From Xaviernesmea rhizosphaerae (GTDB lineage Bacteria; Pseudomonadota; Alphaproteobacteria; Rhizobiales; Rhizobiaceae), in the NCBI RefSeq assembly GCF_001938945.1, contig NZ_MKIO01000029.1, positions 1 through 64,000 of the forward strand: 64,000 nucleotides of DNA, read 5' to 3'. The number at the start of each line of letters is the position of its first letter. Position 1 is the stretch's first letter. Of the stretch, positions 8,016-15,978 are shown piece by piece. The position numbers and the translations under genes are program-made. The notes under the pieces were generated by a model that was given only the letters and a program-made list of their open reading frames with translations, did not search any database and was not told where the DNA came from.

Positions 8016-8897
8016 CTATTTCCAGCCGTACTGCTTGGCCGCCGTCTCCACCTCCTTGGCGTAATCGGCCTCGATCGCATCCAGCGCCGTGACCGCCGCC
8101 GCGCCGGCGCCGCCCAGTGCCTTCACATAATCCTCGCCCTTGGCCGATTTTTCCCAGTCATTGCCGACGAAGCGCGCATTGACCTGGCCGGATTGCGAGA
8201 TGGCCGGCTTGTTCGGCGCGAAGGCTTCGGCGGTCTTGGTCAGACCCTCGAGAAACGCCTTGTCCGTCAGGCCGCTATAGGGCTTGCCGGCATCGTCGGT
8301 GACATTGAGGAAGATCTGGTCGTCGCCGAAGGCGGTATAGCCGCCGCCGAGGCCCTTTGCGGTGGCATCGGCCTTTTCGAAGAAGCTCTGCGCCGTCTTG
8401 GCATCCAGCGTGTCCTTGGGGAAGGAGACGGTGACGTAGAAGGTCTTGCCCTTGGGATCGTCGAAGCGCGAGACGAGCACGCTGTCCTGACGGAAGACAT
8501 AGCCGAGCGCGGCCGCCAGCCGGTCGGCTAAGGGATCGTCGATCTCGCTTTCGCTCTGCAGCGAGGCATTGGTCTTGAGCATGTAGCCGCCGGGTGTCAC
8601 CTCCGTCTCCAGCGCGCCGGGCGCGACGCCGACGGCCTCGGCGATCCGGGGCACAATGGTTTCGAGCATCTTCCCGGCAAAGGCGGCGCGGTCGGCATAG
8701 GTCGCATCCGCCATCTTCGGCAGGTCGAAGCCGTGCGACGGCGTCGCCTCATAGGACAGCAGCACGCGGTTTTCGGCAAGCGCTGGCCCGGCAAGCGCAA
8801 GGAGCGCGGCGGCGAGCGGCGGCAGCACGCGGCGCAGAAGCCGGCGGGTGCGGGAGGCAAGGGCAGAGACAGGCGCGGCAGGCGTGATCGAGGGCAT
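8016..8897 (-). CDS. Exported protein of unknown function
   Basis: The 293-residue frame is taken from MPSITPAAPV, because that ATG has GGAG at 8-nt spacing. Two upstream in-frame starts lack such a site. It has a basic N-terminus followed by a hydrophobic stretch and a signal-peptidase site (LLALAGPALA, then ENRVLLSYEA), so the mature protein is predicted to be periplasmic. The mature part is soluble and mixed alpha/beta, with no cysteine and no motif I recognise. The ending ...AKQYGWK is distinctive. It is transcribed divergently from folB across a 304-bp region. No function is proposed. Confidence 0.75.
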   Translation of the reverse strand: MPSITPAAPVSALASRTRRLLRRVLPPLAAALLALAGPALAENRVLLSYEATPSHGFDLPKMADATYADRAAFAGKMLETIVPRIAEAVGVAPGALETEVTPGGYMLKTNASLQSESEIDDPLADRLAAALGYVFRQDSVLVSRFDDPKGKTFYVTVSFPKDTLDAKTAQSFFEKADATAKGLGGGYTAFGDDQIFLNVTDDAGKPYSGLTDKAFLEGLTKTAEAFAPNKPAISQSGQVNARFVGNDWEKSAKGEDYVKALGGAGAAAVTALDAIEADYAKEVETAAKQYGWK

Positions 8898-9201
8898 CGG
8901 CTTCTCCATTTTCGACGGGCACCGCCCGCCGGAGATCGACCGAGGCGGCTCAGCCCGCGAGAATGTGCGGCGCCGCGCGGCTTGGCAATGATTCGTGTGC
9001 ACTTGCTAAAGGATCGCCACAGCGGCGGCAGAAGGGCCGGCGCTTTCTCCATGGTCGGCCCCAAAGCCGACTATGCCGCTTTTGCGCTTCATGGAGGCGG
9101 CCCGCGGGTGGCAGAAGCGCGCGAAGCATGGCATGCAGAGGCCACGCCCCGTCGCGCCGCCCCGGCCGCAGCGGATGCCGCCCTCCAGCCTTCGAGACAT
9201 C
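8898..9201. other. Divergent intergenic region upstream of folB
   Basis: No gene is seen here. On the plus strand TTGGCA (8982-8987) and TGCTAA (9004-9009), separated by 16 bp, could form a weak sigma-70 promoter for folB-folK with a leader of about 185 nt. This is tentative. A folP gene, which often precedes folB in related genomes, is not present. Confidence 0.3.
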
Positions 9202-9585
9202 ATGCCCGATTTCGCCCTGCCAAGCACCTATGCGATCACGCTTGCCAATTGCGCCTTCTTCGCCCGCCATGGCGTGCTGGCGGAGGAGGCGAGCCTCGGC
9301 CAGCGCTTTTTCGTCGATTGCGAGCTGGAGGTGGAGGCCGGTCCGGCGCTGGTGGACGACCGGATCGACGGCACGGTGCATTATGGCGAGGTGTTCCAGG
9401 CGATTGAGGCGGTGGTGACGGCCACGCGCCGCGGCCTGATCGAAACGCTGGCGCATGATATCGCCGTCAGGCTTCTTTCCACCTTCCCGCAGATCCAGCG
9501 CGCGCGCATCACCCTGCGCAAGCCGAGCGTGCCGATCCAGGGCATTCTCGACCATGCGCAGGTCTGCGTCGAGGTTCGCCGATGA
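9202..9585 (+). CDS. folB: Dihydroneopterin aldolase
   Basis: This 127-residue enzyme of folate synthesis converts 7,8-dihydroneopterin to 6-hydroxymethyl-dihydropterin plus glycolaldehyde. Family features are FARHGVLAEEASLGQRFFVDCELE near residue 15 (conserved His and Glu), the central VHYGEVFQAIEAVV, and the C-terminal RITLRKPSVPIQG with the catalytic Lys. The ATG giving MPDFALPSTYAI was chosen because it gives the family length; upstream in-frame Met codons extend into low-complexity sequence. The stop overlaps the start of folK as ATGA, so the two are translationally coupled and act in consecutive steps. Confidence 0.95.
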   Translation: MPDFALPSTYAITLANCAFFARHGVLAEEASLGQRFFVDCELEVEAGPALVDDRIDGTVHYGEVFQAIEAVVTATRRGLIETLAHDIAVRLLSTFPQIQRARITLRKPSVPIQGILDHAQVCVEVRR

Positions 9586-10082
9586 GCATGCCTGCGCTTC
9601 TCGGGCTTGGCGGCAATATTGGCGACAGCCGCGCGCTTCTGGCCGAGGCCCTGCGCCGGCTGGATGCCCTTGATCACTGTCGCGTTCTCGCCGTTTCCCG
9701 CCTGTTCCGCACCCCGCCCTGGGGCGTGACCGACCAGGCCTGGTTCACCAATGCCTGCGCGGCGGTCGAAACCGATCTGGCAGCCGAGGCGCTGCTGGAG
9801 GCCTGCCTGGCCACGGAGCGGGCGATGAAGCGCGAGCGGATCGCGCGCTGGGGGCCGCGCACGGTCGATATCGACCTGCTGACCTATGGCGATCTCAGGC
9901 TGGACACGCCGGCGCTGACTTTGCCGCATCCGCGCATGGCCGAGCGCGCCTTCGTGCTCCTGCCGCTCGCCGATATCGCGCCCGGCTTCATCCTGGAGGG
10001 GCGCAGCATTGCGGAGCGGGCGGCAAGGACGGATGCCGAGGGCATCGCGCCGCTGACGGAGACCGGGGACTGGTGGCGATAG
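9582..10082 (+). CDS. folK: 2-amino-4-hydroxy-6-hydroxymethyldihydropteridine pyrophosphokinase
   Basis: This 166-residue HPPK transfers pyrophosphate from ATP to 6-hydroxymethyl-dihydropterin, the step after FolB. Signature regions are LGLGGNIGDSRALL at the N-terminus, LFRTPPWGVTDQAWFTN near residue 45, ERIARWGPRTVDIDLLTYGD near 90 (the family signature with the ATP- and Mg-binding aspartates) and LPHPRMAERAFVLLPLADI. It overlaps folB by 4 nt. Its stop codon TAG is fused to GGCATCGGACCG, the head of a truncated RIME-like repeat, and a complete repeat follows 70 bp later. It converges with the DUF192 gene. Confidence 0.96.
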   Translation: MSMPALLGLGGNIGDSRALLAEALRRLDALDHCRVLAVSRLFRTPPWGVTDQAWFTNACAAVETDLAAEALLEACLATERAMKRERIARWGPRTVDIDLLTYGDLRLDTPALTLPHPRMAERAFVLLPLADIAPGFILEGRSIAERAARTDAEGIAPLTETGDWWR

Positions 10083-10115
10083 GGCATCGGACCGGAAAGC
10101 GGCTCCCGCTTTTTG
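10080..10115 (+). repeat. Truncated RIME-like repeat (module A only)
   Basis: TAGGGCATCGGACCGG followed by AAAGCGGCTCCCGCTTTTTGATC matches the first ~35 bp of the full element and then stops. Its first three bases are the folK stop codon. The full copy begins 38 bp further on. Confidence 0.7.
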
Positions 10116-10152
10116 ATCAGAGGCGCCAGCGGGGATCAGCCCTTCCGCAGGC

Positions 10153-10256
10153 TAGAGCATCGGACCGAAAAGTGGCAACCGGTTTTCGGAAAAATCCGAT
10201 ACAAAAACAAAAAATTAGAGCATCGGACTGCGGGCGATTTTCAGTCTGATGCTCTA
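10153..10256 (+). repeat. RIME-like repeat, full copy (forward)
   Basis: This is a 104-bp copy, TAGAGCATCGGACCG...GATGCTCTA, with the A-rich spacer ACAAAAACAAAAAATTAG between the modules. It has the same length and orientation as the copy at 2719. It lies between the convergent folK and DUF192 genes, head-first away from folK. Confidence 0.9.
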
Positions 10257-10299
10257 AGCAGCTCGGCGCCTGAAGATCCGGCGTAAGGATTGCGAAGCT

Positions 10300-10884
10300 T
10301 TAGCGGATCCGAGCGGTTTCCACCCTGTCGCCCGGTTTGAGGCCGAGGCGGCTCACCGTGCCGGCATTCAGTTCGAGAACGAACGCCACGGGCTTTCCCG
10401 AATCGATGATGGCCTCCGACTGGGGCACCGCATTCTCGCGGATGGTTTCCACCCGGCCGTTCCTGCCGATGAACAGCATGTCGAGCGGCAGAGTGGTGTT
10501 CTTCATCCACATCATCACACGGCGAACCTCGCCGAAGTCGAAGAGCATACCGTGCTCGGGCGCCATGGCGCGGCGAAACATCAGGCCCTGGGCCCGTTGG
10601 TCCTCGTCAAGCGCCAGTTCGACGGTGAAATTATGCGTCCGTCCATCCTGTGCGTGAATGACGAGCGGCGCCGTGGAAAAGGCGAGCGTGTCGGCGCGCA
10701 CGCCGTCCGGGCGAAACAGCGCGAGCAGCATGGCGAGCGATACGAGCAGCGCCATGACGATGAGCGCGCGGGCGGGGAACGCGGATGGACGGGGAATGGC
10801 CCTCCCCATGCGCGCCTGCGGGAAGGGCGCGCGATCCAAGTCCTGTTGCGATTGCCGCTGCGTGCGCTGAAACTGTCGGGTCAT
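10300..10884 (-). CDS. DUF192-family exported protein
   Basis: This 194-residue protein has a cytoplasmic N-terminus of about 38 residues and one hydrophobic segment (ALIVMALLVSLAMLLALF, roughly 40-57). A DUF192 domain then fills the rest: LAFSTAPLVIHAQDGRTHNF, QAQ/RAQGLMFRRAMAPEHGMLFDF, MMWMKNTTLPLDMLFIG and FVLELNAGTVSRLGLKPGDRV. DUF192 has no established biochemical role. The segment could be a signal peptide or an anchor. GAGG at 8-nt spacing supports the first ATG. The cold-shock gene lies upstream in the same direction but is closed by a strong terminator, so this gene probably has its own promoter in the 424-bp gap. Confidence 0.9.
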   Translation of the reverse strand: MTRQFQRTQRQSQQDLDRAPFPQARMGRAIPRPSAFPARALIVMALLVSLAMLLALFRPDGVRADTLAFSTAPLVIHAQDGRTHNFTVELALDEDQRAQGLMFRRAMAPEHGMLFDFGEVRRVMMWMKNTTLPLDMLFIGRNGRVETIRENAVPQSEAIIDSGKPVAFVLELNAGTVSRLGLKPGDRVETARIR

Positions 10885-11308
10885 CCGCTTGGCCTCCCTG
10901 TCCTCATCGGACTGTCCTCGTCCTGCCGTCCGCGTGTCCTTGTCGCATTGACTGCGGCAGGCTCGCCGAAGGCAGGCGGCCGCAATCCTGCTCGCCTCTG
11001 GCCGCGCTCGCGGTCATCTGCGCCGCTCGACACCGCATTGCGCGAGCCGACGCGACGGTACGTCCGCCGCGCAAAGACTGCGTAACAGGCCCCGGCCGAG
11101 CCAGCCAGCAAAATAGGACGATCCTGAGGCGCCAGAGCGTCGAGCCGAAAAGTGGAGATGCGCCAGAGGACACGAAATCGCGAAGAGGAGCGGAAATAGG
11201 CGGCCGACGCCGGGATCGACCCGGCAGAACAGATATCCTCCGGGCAAAAAGACGGAGGCATCCGCTCGCGCAACCCGACGCATCTCCTCACCCGGACGCA
11301 ACAACAAA
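10885..11308. other. Intergenic region between the DUF192 gene and the cold-shock terminator, with a repeat fragment
   Basis: No convincing gene is present. At 11134-11155 AGAGCGTCGAGCCGAAAAGTGG matches the head of the RIME-like element (AGAGCATCGGACCGAAAAGTGG) and is a small remnant. A 97-codon minus-strand frame covers most of the stretch but has no family resemblance or ribosome-binding site. The promoter of the DUF192 gene should lie here, but I cannot place it. Confidence 0.4.
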
Positions 11309-11349
11309 AAGCCGGCTTACGAAAAATTCTCTTTTTCGTAAGCCGGCTT
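11309..11349 (-). terminator. Rho-independent terminator of the cold-shock gene
   Basis: A perfect 18-bp stem (AAGCCGGCTTACGAAAAA and its complement) with a 5-nt loop starts about 50 nt after the stop codon. On the minus strand it is followed by TTTTTGTTGTTG. It is one of the strongest hairpins in the window. Confidence 0.9.
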
Positions 11350-11397
11350 ATATTTCAGCACTCCGGCGCAGCCATTGCGCTGGTCTGGATGCTGCAT

Positions 11398-11976
11398 TTA
11401 ATGCGCGCGGCCCACGGGCGCGGGCACGTCAGGATGGATTTCCGCGGCCATCAGGCCCTTGTCGCCATCGCCGAAGCGCACGAGAACGGTCTGGCCCGGG
11501 CGCAGCTCGGTCAGGCCGAAGCGGCGCAGGGTTTCCATGTGAATGAAGATGTCTTCAGTGCCGTCGCCGCGGGTGAGAAAGCCGAAGCCCTTGGTGCGGT
11601 TGAACCACTTGACGATCACCCGCTCCAGCCCGCTGGTCGGCGTGACCTGAACATGGGTGCGCACGGGCGGCAGCTGCGAGGGATGCACGGCGGTGGACTG
11701 GTCGATCGAGAGAATACGGAAGGCCTGATAGCCCCTGTCCCGTTTCTGGATCAGCGCGACGATGCGCGCACCTTCCAGAACCGTCTGGATCCCGTCGCGG
11801 CGCAGGCAGGTGACATGCACCAGAACGTCCTGCATGCCGTTGTCAGGAACGATGAAGCCGAACCCCTTGGCAACGTCGAACCACTTGATGACGCCGGTGA
11901 TCTCGATCAGGTCGAGGGCTTCGGAGCCAAAGTCGTCCCCCCGTGCGAGGCTCTTCGGTGTTAATCTTTCCGCCAT
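11398..11976 (-). CDS. Cold-shock protein with two CSD domains
   Basis: This 192-residue protein carries two cold-shock (OB-fold, RNA/ssDNA-binding) domains: residues about 27-90 with ITGVIKWFDVAKGFGFIVPD and VLVHVTCL, and about 115-180 with VIVKWFNRTKGFGFLTRGDG and IFIHMETL. RNP1-like (KGFGF) and RNP2-like (VHV/IHM) motifs are intact in both. Tandem-CSD proteins of this length are typical of alphaproteobacteria and probably act as RNA chaperones or antiterminators. The gene is monocistronic, with a long leader to the left of gloA and a strong terminator downstream. Confidence 0.93.
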   Translation of the reverse strand: MAERLTPKSLARGDDFGSEALDLIEITGVIKWFDVAKGFGFIVPDNGMQDVLVHVTCLRRDGIQTVLEGARIVALIQKRDRGYQAFRILSIDQSTAVHPSQLPPVRTHVQVTPTSGLERVIVKWFNRTKGFGFLTRGDGTEDIFIHMETLRRFGLTELRPGQTVLVRFGDGDKGLMAAEIHPDVPAPVGRAH

Positions 11977-12235
11977 AGATTCTCAGCCCTCGATATACGC
12001 GACACGGTCTGCGGTTACTGATTCTTAAGGCTGAAGCATAACATCCGCTGCGCTGGCTTGCGCAAGTCCTCGGACGAAATTTGCCGCCTTGAGAAAGAGG
12101 CTAGATCGCGAGGCTTGCCCCTGGCTGATGACCGATTAGATAGGCCTTGCAGCCGGTTCTGAGCGGATGCCGCACGCCCGCACGACACTGGCCCAGCCTG
12201 CCCATCCGAATCCCACCGCATCGAAGGACACCATC

Positions 12236-12676
12236 ATGCGCTATCTCCACACCATGGTCCGCGTGACCGATCTGGACGCCGCTCTGCACTTTTATGGCAC
12301 ACTCTTCGGCCTGACCGAGGTGCGCCGGATCGAGAGCGAACAGGGGCGCTTCACGCTCGTCTATCTGGCCGCGCGCGACGATCTCGATCAGGCGAAGAGC
12401 GCAAGCGCGCCGCTGCTCGAGCTCACCTGGAACTGGGATCACGAGGACTATACGGGCGGGCGCAATTTCGGCCACCTCGCCTATGAGGTCGATAATATCT
12501 ATGAGACCTGCCAGAAGCTGATGGATGCCGGCATCACCATCAACCGCCCGCCGCGCGACGGCCATATGGCCTTCATCCGCTCGCCGGAGGGCATCTCGAT
12601 CGAACTGCTGCAGAAGGGCGAACGTCTGGCGCCGCAGGAGCCCTGGTCCTCCATGGCCAATACCGGCAGCTGGTAA
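12236..12676 (+). CDS. gloA: Lactoylglutathione lyase (glyoxalase I)
   Basis: This 146-residue VOC-superfamily metalloenzyme isomerises the glutathione-methylglyoxal hemithioacetal to S-lactoylglutathione. The start [20 protein letters not shown] is supported by GAAGGA at 8-nt spacing, and the frame open further upstream lacks a site. Metal ligands are His5 and Glu in [13 protein letters not shown], then His in [13 protein letters not shown] and Glu in [11 protein letters not shown]. The length suits a bacterial Ni/Co-type GloA, with no sign of the longer Zn-type insert. It has no operon partner. A 259-bp region separates it from the divergent cold-shock gene. Confidence 0.95.
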   Translation: MRYLHTMVRVTDLDAALHFYGTLFGLTEVRRIESEQGRFTLVYLAARDDLDQAKSASAPLLELTWNWDHEDYTGGRNFGHLAYEVDNIYETCQKLMDAGITINRPPRDGHMAFIRSPEGISIELLQKGERLAPQEPWSSMANTGSW

Positions 12677-12809
12677 GCCTCACACAAAGCTGAACGCGCA
12701 CCTTGCCGCCGACTGACGGGCATCAAGCCCGATTCCAGCCGGCGGCAGGGCAGAACGGATCGCGACCGATCATGCCCGCGCCGGCAAAAGGCGATGGAGG
12801 CCTGCCCGC

Positions 12810-13955
12810 GTGATCCGCCACTCCCCCCGCACCCGCTCCCGCCTGATCCTCGGCCTTCTGGCCTCCGCCTGCCTTCTCTCCGGCTGCATGACCAGCAAGG
12901 ACAGCGCCGACAAGGCGGCCGATGCGCTCTATGAGGCGGCGCAGGAAGAAGCGGCCGCAAAGGGACCCGCCAAAGGGGCGGCGAGCGCGCAGGCGGCCGA
13001 CGCCGTCGTGCAGCCCGCCCTCGCCCATCCACAGGCAGCCTCCGCACAGCCTGCCGTGCTTGCGCCGCAGCCGGCGACGGCGGCCACCACCGCGACGGCG
13101 GCGGAAACGCCCGCACCGCTCAACAGTCCCGATGGCAGCGGCGTGGTGATGCAGGGCACGGCGGTCAATGCCATGGCCGGCAGCATTTTTTCCAGCCGCC
13201 AGCCGGGCCAGGGCGGCGCGCCGCGCAGCCTGTTCGAGGCGCCGGCCAGCCCTGCCGCCTATCCGCAGACCGCAAGCCCGGTCGCGCCCGCGCCTGCGGA
13301 ACCGCAGGCGGCAATGCCGGAAAGCTCGATCGCCCCGGCGCCGGAGGCCGCCAGGCCGGGCGACTCGCTGATCGGCCTTTTTGCGAAATCCGCCAAGCCG
13401 GGCGTGGCCAAAGCTGGGGCCAAAGCGGTGGTGCCGCAGGCCGGCGCCACGCCGCAGCAGGTCGCGGCCCTGAGCTATCACCCGCTGCCGGGCATCCGCG
13501 CCCGCTCGATGTTCGCCACGGTCGACGATACCGATCCCGAGCATGACGACAACAGCCCGCGCATCACCCAGGCCTCCCTGCCCGGTCTCGCCCGGCTGGC
13601 GGCGCGCGGCTTCTGGCTCGAACAGCCGCAGGTGGACAGCAGCTGCTTTCGCCCGGATCTGAAAGCCATTCTGAAATCGGTCGAGACGCGGTTTGGCCGC
13701 AAGGTTCTCGTCACCTCGGGCCATCGCACCCCGGTCCACAATGCCCGCGTCGGCGGCGCGCCGAAATCGCGGCACCTGACCTGCGAGGCGGCCGATATTC
13801 AGGTGGCCGGCGTCGACAAGTTGCAGCTGGCCGGCTATCTGCGCTCGCTGCCCAATGTCGGCGGGGTCGGTACCTATTGCCACACCCAGTCCGTCCATGT
13901 GGACACGGGCAAGCGCCGCGACTGGAACTGGGGATGTGCCCCGCGCAACGTGTGA
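12810..13955 (+). CDS. Lipoprotein with M15-like (DUF882/YcbK-type) peptidase domain
   Basis: This 381-residue protein starts at GTG, supported by ATGGAGG about 10 nt upstream. The N-terminus is a lipoprotein signal (ILGLLASACLLSGC, lipobox Cys near residue 26). A Pro/Ala-rich, low-complexity spacer runs to about residue 215. The C-terminal ~125 residues are a D-Ala-D-Ala carboxypeptidase-like fold: VLVTSGHRTPVHNARVGG, SRHLTCEAADIQV and SVHVDTG supply the His-Asp-His zinc site. A role in trimming or binding peptidoglycan from the membrane is likely, but the substrate bond is unknown. The spacer would let the domain reach across the periplasm. It stands alone between gloA and the tRNA-Glu genes. 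Confidence 0.88.
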   Translation: MIRHSPRTRSRLILGLLASACLLSGCMTSKDSADKAADALYEAAQEEAAAKGPAKGAASAQAADAVVQPALAHPQAASAQPAVLAPQPATAATTATAAETPAPLNSPDGSGVVMQGTAVNAMAGSIFSSRQPGQGGAPRSLFEAPASPAAYPQTASPVAPAPAEPQAAMPESSIAPAPEAARPGDSLIGLFAKSAKPGVAKAGAKAVVPQAGATPQQVAALSYHPLPGIRARSMFATVDDTDPEHDDNSPRITQASLPGLARLAARGFWLEQPQVDSSCFRPDLKAILKSVETRFGRKVLVTSGHRTPVHNARVGGAPKSRHLTCEAADIQVAGVDKLQLAGYLRSLPNVGGVGTYCHTQSVHVDTGKRRDWNWGCAPRNV

Positions 13956-14142
13956 TCGCGGCTGGCCGGACCGCCGACGGCAGCCTTGCTTTGCACGGCC
14001 TGTTTCGCGCCGCTTACAGTGCCCCCACCCGCGAAGGCCTGTGGACGCGCCTCAATCCACAGGCGCAAACACATGATTTCGCAGGGAAATGCGCCTTTGC
14101 GCTCCAACATGTCAAAAAAATGAAAGAATCCGATTTTCCTGC

Positions 14143-14171
14143 TTGCGCCCTGCGAAGGTGCTGATTATAAG
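14143..14171 (+). promoter_or_regulatory. Promoter of first tRNA-Glu
   Basis: TTGCGC (14143-14148) and TATAAG (14166-14171) are spaced by exactly 17 bp. The TATAAGCA-CCCCACGAGA sequence downstream recurs in front of the second tRNA-Glu, which supports the assignment. Confidence 0.75.
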
Positions 14172-14225
14172 CACCCCCACGAGACGACGCGGCGACAACG
14201 AAACGCCACACAGTCTCGGCGGCAT

Positions 14226-14300
14226 GCGCCCTTCGTCTATCGGTTAGGACGTCAGATTTTCATTCTGAAAAGAGGGGTTCGACTCCCCTAGGGCGTGCCA
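14226..14300 (+). tRNA. tRNA-Glu(UUC), copy 1
   Basis: The 75-nt tRNA has acceptor GCGCCCT/AGGGCGT, anticodon loop TTTTCAT with TTC at 14259-14261, T-loop GTTCGACTC, and CCA encoded. It is identical to the copy at 14517, and the identity spans 81 nt (14220-14300 and 14511-14591). Confidence 0.97.
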
Positions 14301-14325
14301 TCATCCCCTTCGATGTGTTTGTTTC

Positions 14326-14351
14326 AAGCCTGTCCTGCGGACGGGCTTTTT
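14326..14351 (+). terminator. Rho-independent terminator after tRNA-Glu copy 1
   Basis: The stem AAGCCTGTCC/GGACGGGCTT with a TGC loop (one G-T pair) is followed by TTT. It separates the two tRNA-Glu units. Confidence 0.8.
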
Positions 14352-14441
14352 GCATTTTTCGCCCGTTTTCGTGCTTATCCACAGGCCTCTCCGGGCGAGA
14401 AGAAAAATCAAAAAAAGGCTTCACTTTCATCACTTTGGGGC

Positions 14442-14470
14442 TTGCGGCCTCATACGGCCGAAGCTATAAG
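14442..14470 (+). promoter_or_regulatory. Promoter of second tRNA-Glu
   Basis: TTGCGG (14442-14447) and TATAAG (14465-14470) are 17 bp apart, the same arrangement as for copy 1. This tRNA gene therefore has an independent promoter. Confidence 0.75.
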
Positions 14471-14516
14471 CAGCCCCACGAGAGCGGCGGGAAACACCCG
14501 ACGGTTTCTACGGCAT

Positions 14517-14591
14517 GCGCCCTTCGTCTATCGGTTAGGACGTCAGATTTTCATTCTGAAAAGAGGGGTTCGACTCCCCTAGGGCGTGCCA
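14517..14591 (+). tRNA. tRNA-Glu(UUC), copy 2
   Basis: This is an exact duplicate of the tRNA at 14226, 291 bp downstream, with a duplicated promoter and leader of slightly different length (about 52 versus 60 nt from the -10 box to the tRNA). The 200 bp after it contain no clear terminator. Confidence 0.97.
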
Positions 14592-14795
14592 CCCTTTCTC
14601 CAGAAATGACTGTCTTTGAGATCTGACCCTGCGTCGGGCGGTGAGTCGTCGTCCTCTCGCTGCCTTGGCTGCACCGTGGCGGGCGATACCGTCGCCATCA
14701 TCAAAAATTCATGGGCCGCTAGCCTGTCTGTCGCACCGGCGCAATAGAAGCGCTGCATCAGCAAAACCTCACGCATCGTCCGCTGCGAGGTTCTC

Positions 14796-15938
14796 ATGCT
14801 GACCCGATTGTTCTCCTCCACGATTCTCGCTTTGTCGATCCTGGCGCCGCTGGCCATGCCGGCCGCAGCCACGGAGATCGGCCAGACCATCGGCAATCCC
14901 TGCCCTTTCGGCGATTGCGGCGCGCAGATCGCGCTCGCCTATGCCGGCGAATTCGTGATCCCCACGGGCACGGTGATCGACGGTGTGGAACTCGGCGGCC
15001 TGTCCGGCCTGGATTTCGATCCGGCGACGGGGCATTTCATCGCCATTTCGGATGATCGCTCGGAAAAGGCGCCGGCGCGCTATTATGAACTGGCCATCGA
15101 TGCGGACAGCGCGGGCATCCATGATGTGACGGTGCTGAAGCGCGTGACGCTGCAGGACAAGGATGGAAAGCCCTTTGCGCCGAAGATGGTGGATCCGGAA
15201 GCGATCCGTTTCAGCAAGGCAGGGATCGCCTGGACAAGTGAGGGCGACGCCAAGCAGCTTCTGCCGCCCTTCGTGCGCGAGATGAATGCCGATGGCAGTT
15301 TCCGGCGTGAATTCGTCCTGCCGGTCGGCTTCGCTCCGCTTGCCGACAAGTCCGCCGGTATTCGCGATAATCTCGCTTTCGAGGGTCTGACCTTCCTGTC
15401 CTCCGGCGATCTTGTTGTCGGCACCGAGGAAACGCTGAACCAGGACGGGCCGATCGCCGACCTGCTGCATGGCGGCCTGTCGCGGCTGATCCGCTATGAT
15501 GCGGACAGCGGCGCGCCCAAGGCGGAATATGCCTATACGATCGCGCCGATCCCCCAGGCGCCGAGCGAGGAAAAGGGCTGGAAGGACAATGGTCTGTCGG
15601 AGATTCTGGCGCTGGACGATCATCGGCTGCTGGCGGTCGAGCGCGGCTTTGCCAAGGGCTTCGGCTTCAATATCAAGGTCTATATGATCGATCTTTCCGG
15701 CGCGACCGACATTTCCGGCATTGCCTCGCTTGCCAAGGCGGAGACGCCCGTCATCCCGGTGCGCCGCAGCCTGGTGATGGACATGCGCGCCTTCGGCCTC
15801 ACGCCCGACAATATCGAGGGCATGACGCTGGCCAGGGGCAAGGACGGCAGCGACCTCCTGATCTTCGTATCCGACAATAATTTCTCGCCGGAGCAGAAGA
15901 CCCAGTTCTACGCCTTCAAGGTGCTGAAGAAGCCCTAA
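14796..15938 (+). CDS. Exported phytase-like esterase (esterase-like activity of phytase family)
   Basis: This 380-residue protein has a Sec signal peptide (LFSSTILALSILAPLAMPAAA, cleavage near residue 25) followed by a beta-propeller-like domain. Family hallmarks are GGLSGLDFDPATGHFIAISDDRS near residue 68, DNLAFEGLTFLSSGDLVVGTE, KGWKDNGLSEILALDD, and DNIEGMTLARGKDGSDLLIFVSDNNF near the C-terminus. Members are annotated from homology to a bacterial phytase with esterase activity, and the natural substrate is unknown. GAGG at 5-nt spacing supports the start. The gene follows the tRNA-Glu pair and converges with recJ. Confidence 0.88.
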   Translation: MLTRLFSSTILALSILAPLAMPAAATEIGQTIGNPCPFGDCGAQIALAYAGEFVIPTGTVIDGVELGGLSGLDFDPATGHFIAISDDRSEKAPARYYELAIDADSAGIHDVTVLKRVTLQDKDGKPFAPKMVDPEAIRFSKAGIAWTSEGDAKQLLPPFVREMNADGSFRREFVLPVGFAPLADKSAGIRDNLAFEGLTFLSSGDLVVGTEETLNQDGPIADLLHGGLSRLIRYDADSGAPKAEYAYTIAPIPQAPSEEKGWKDNGLSEILALDDHRLLAVERGFAKGFGFNIKVYMIDLSGATDISGIASLAKAETPVIPVRRSLVMDMRAFGLTPDNIEGMTLARGKDGSDLLIFVSDNNFSPEQKTQFYAFKVLKKP

Positions 15939-15978
15939 GCGGTCCCCGCACCTGTCATCTCCCGGAGATGGCGGGCCT

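Noticed and set aside
11014..11307. 97-codon minus-strand frame between the DUF192 and cold-shock genes
   Set aside because: It has no ribosome-binding site or recognisable family, and it crosses a repeat fragment.
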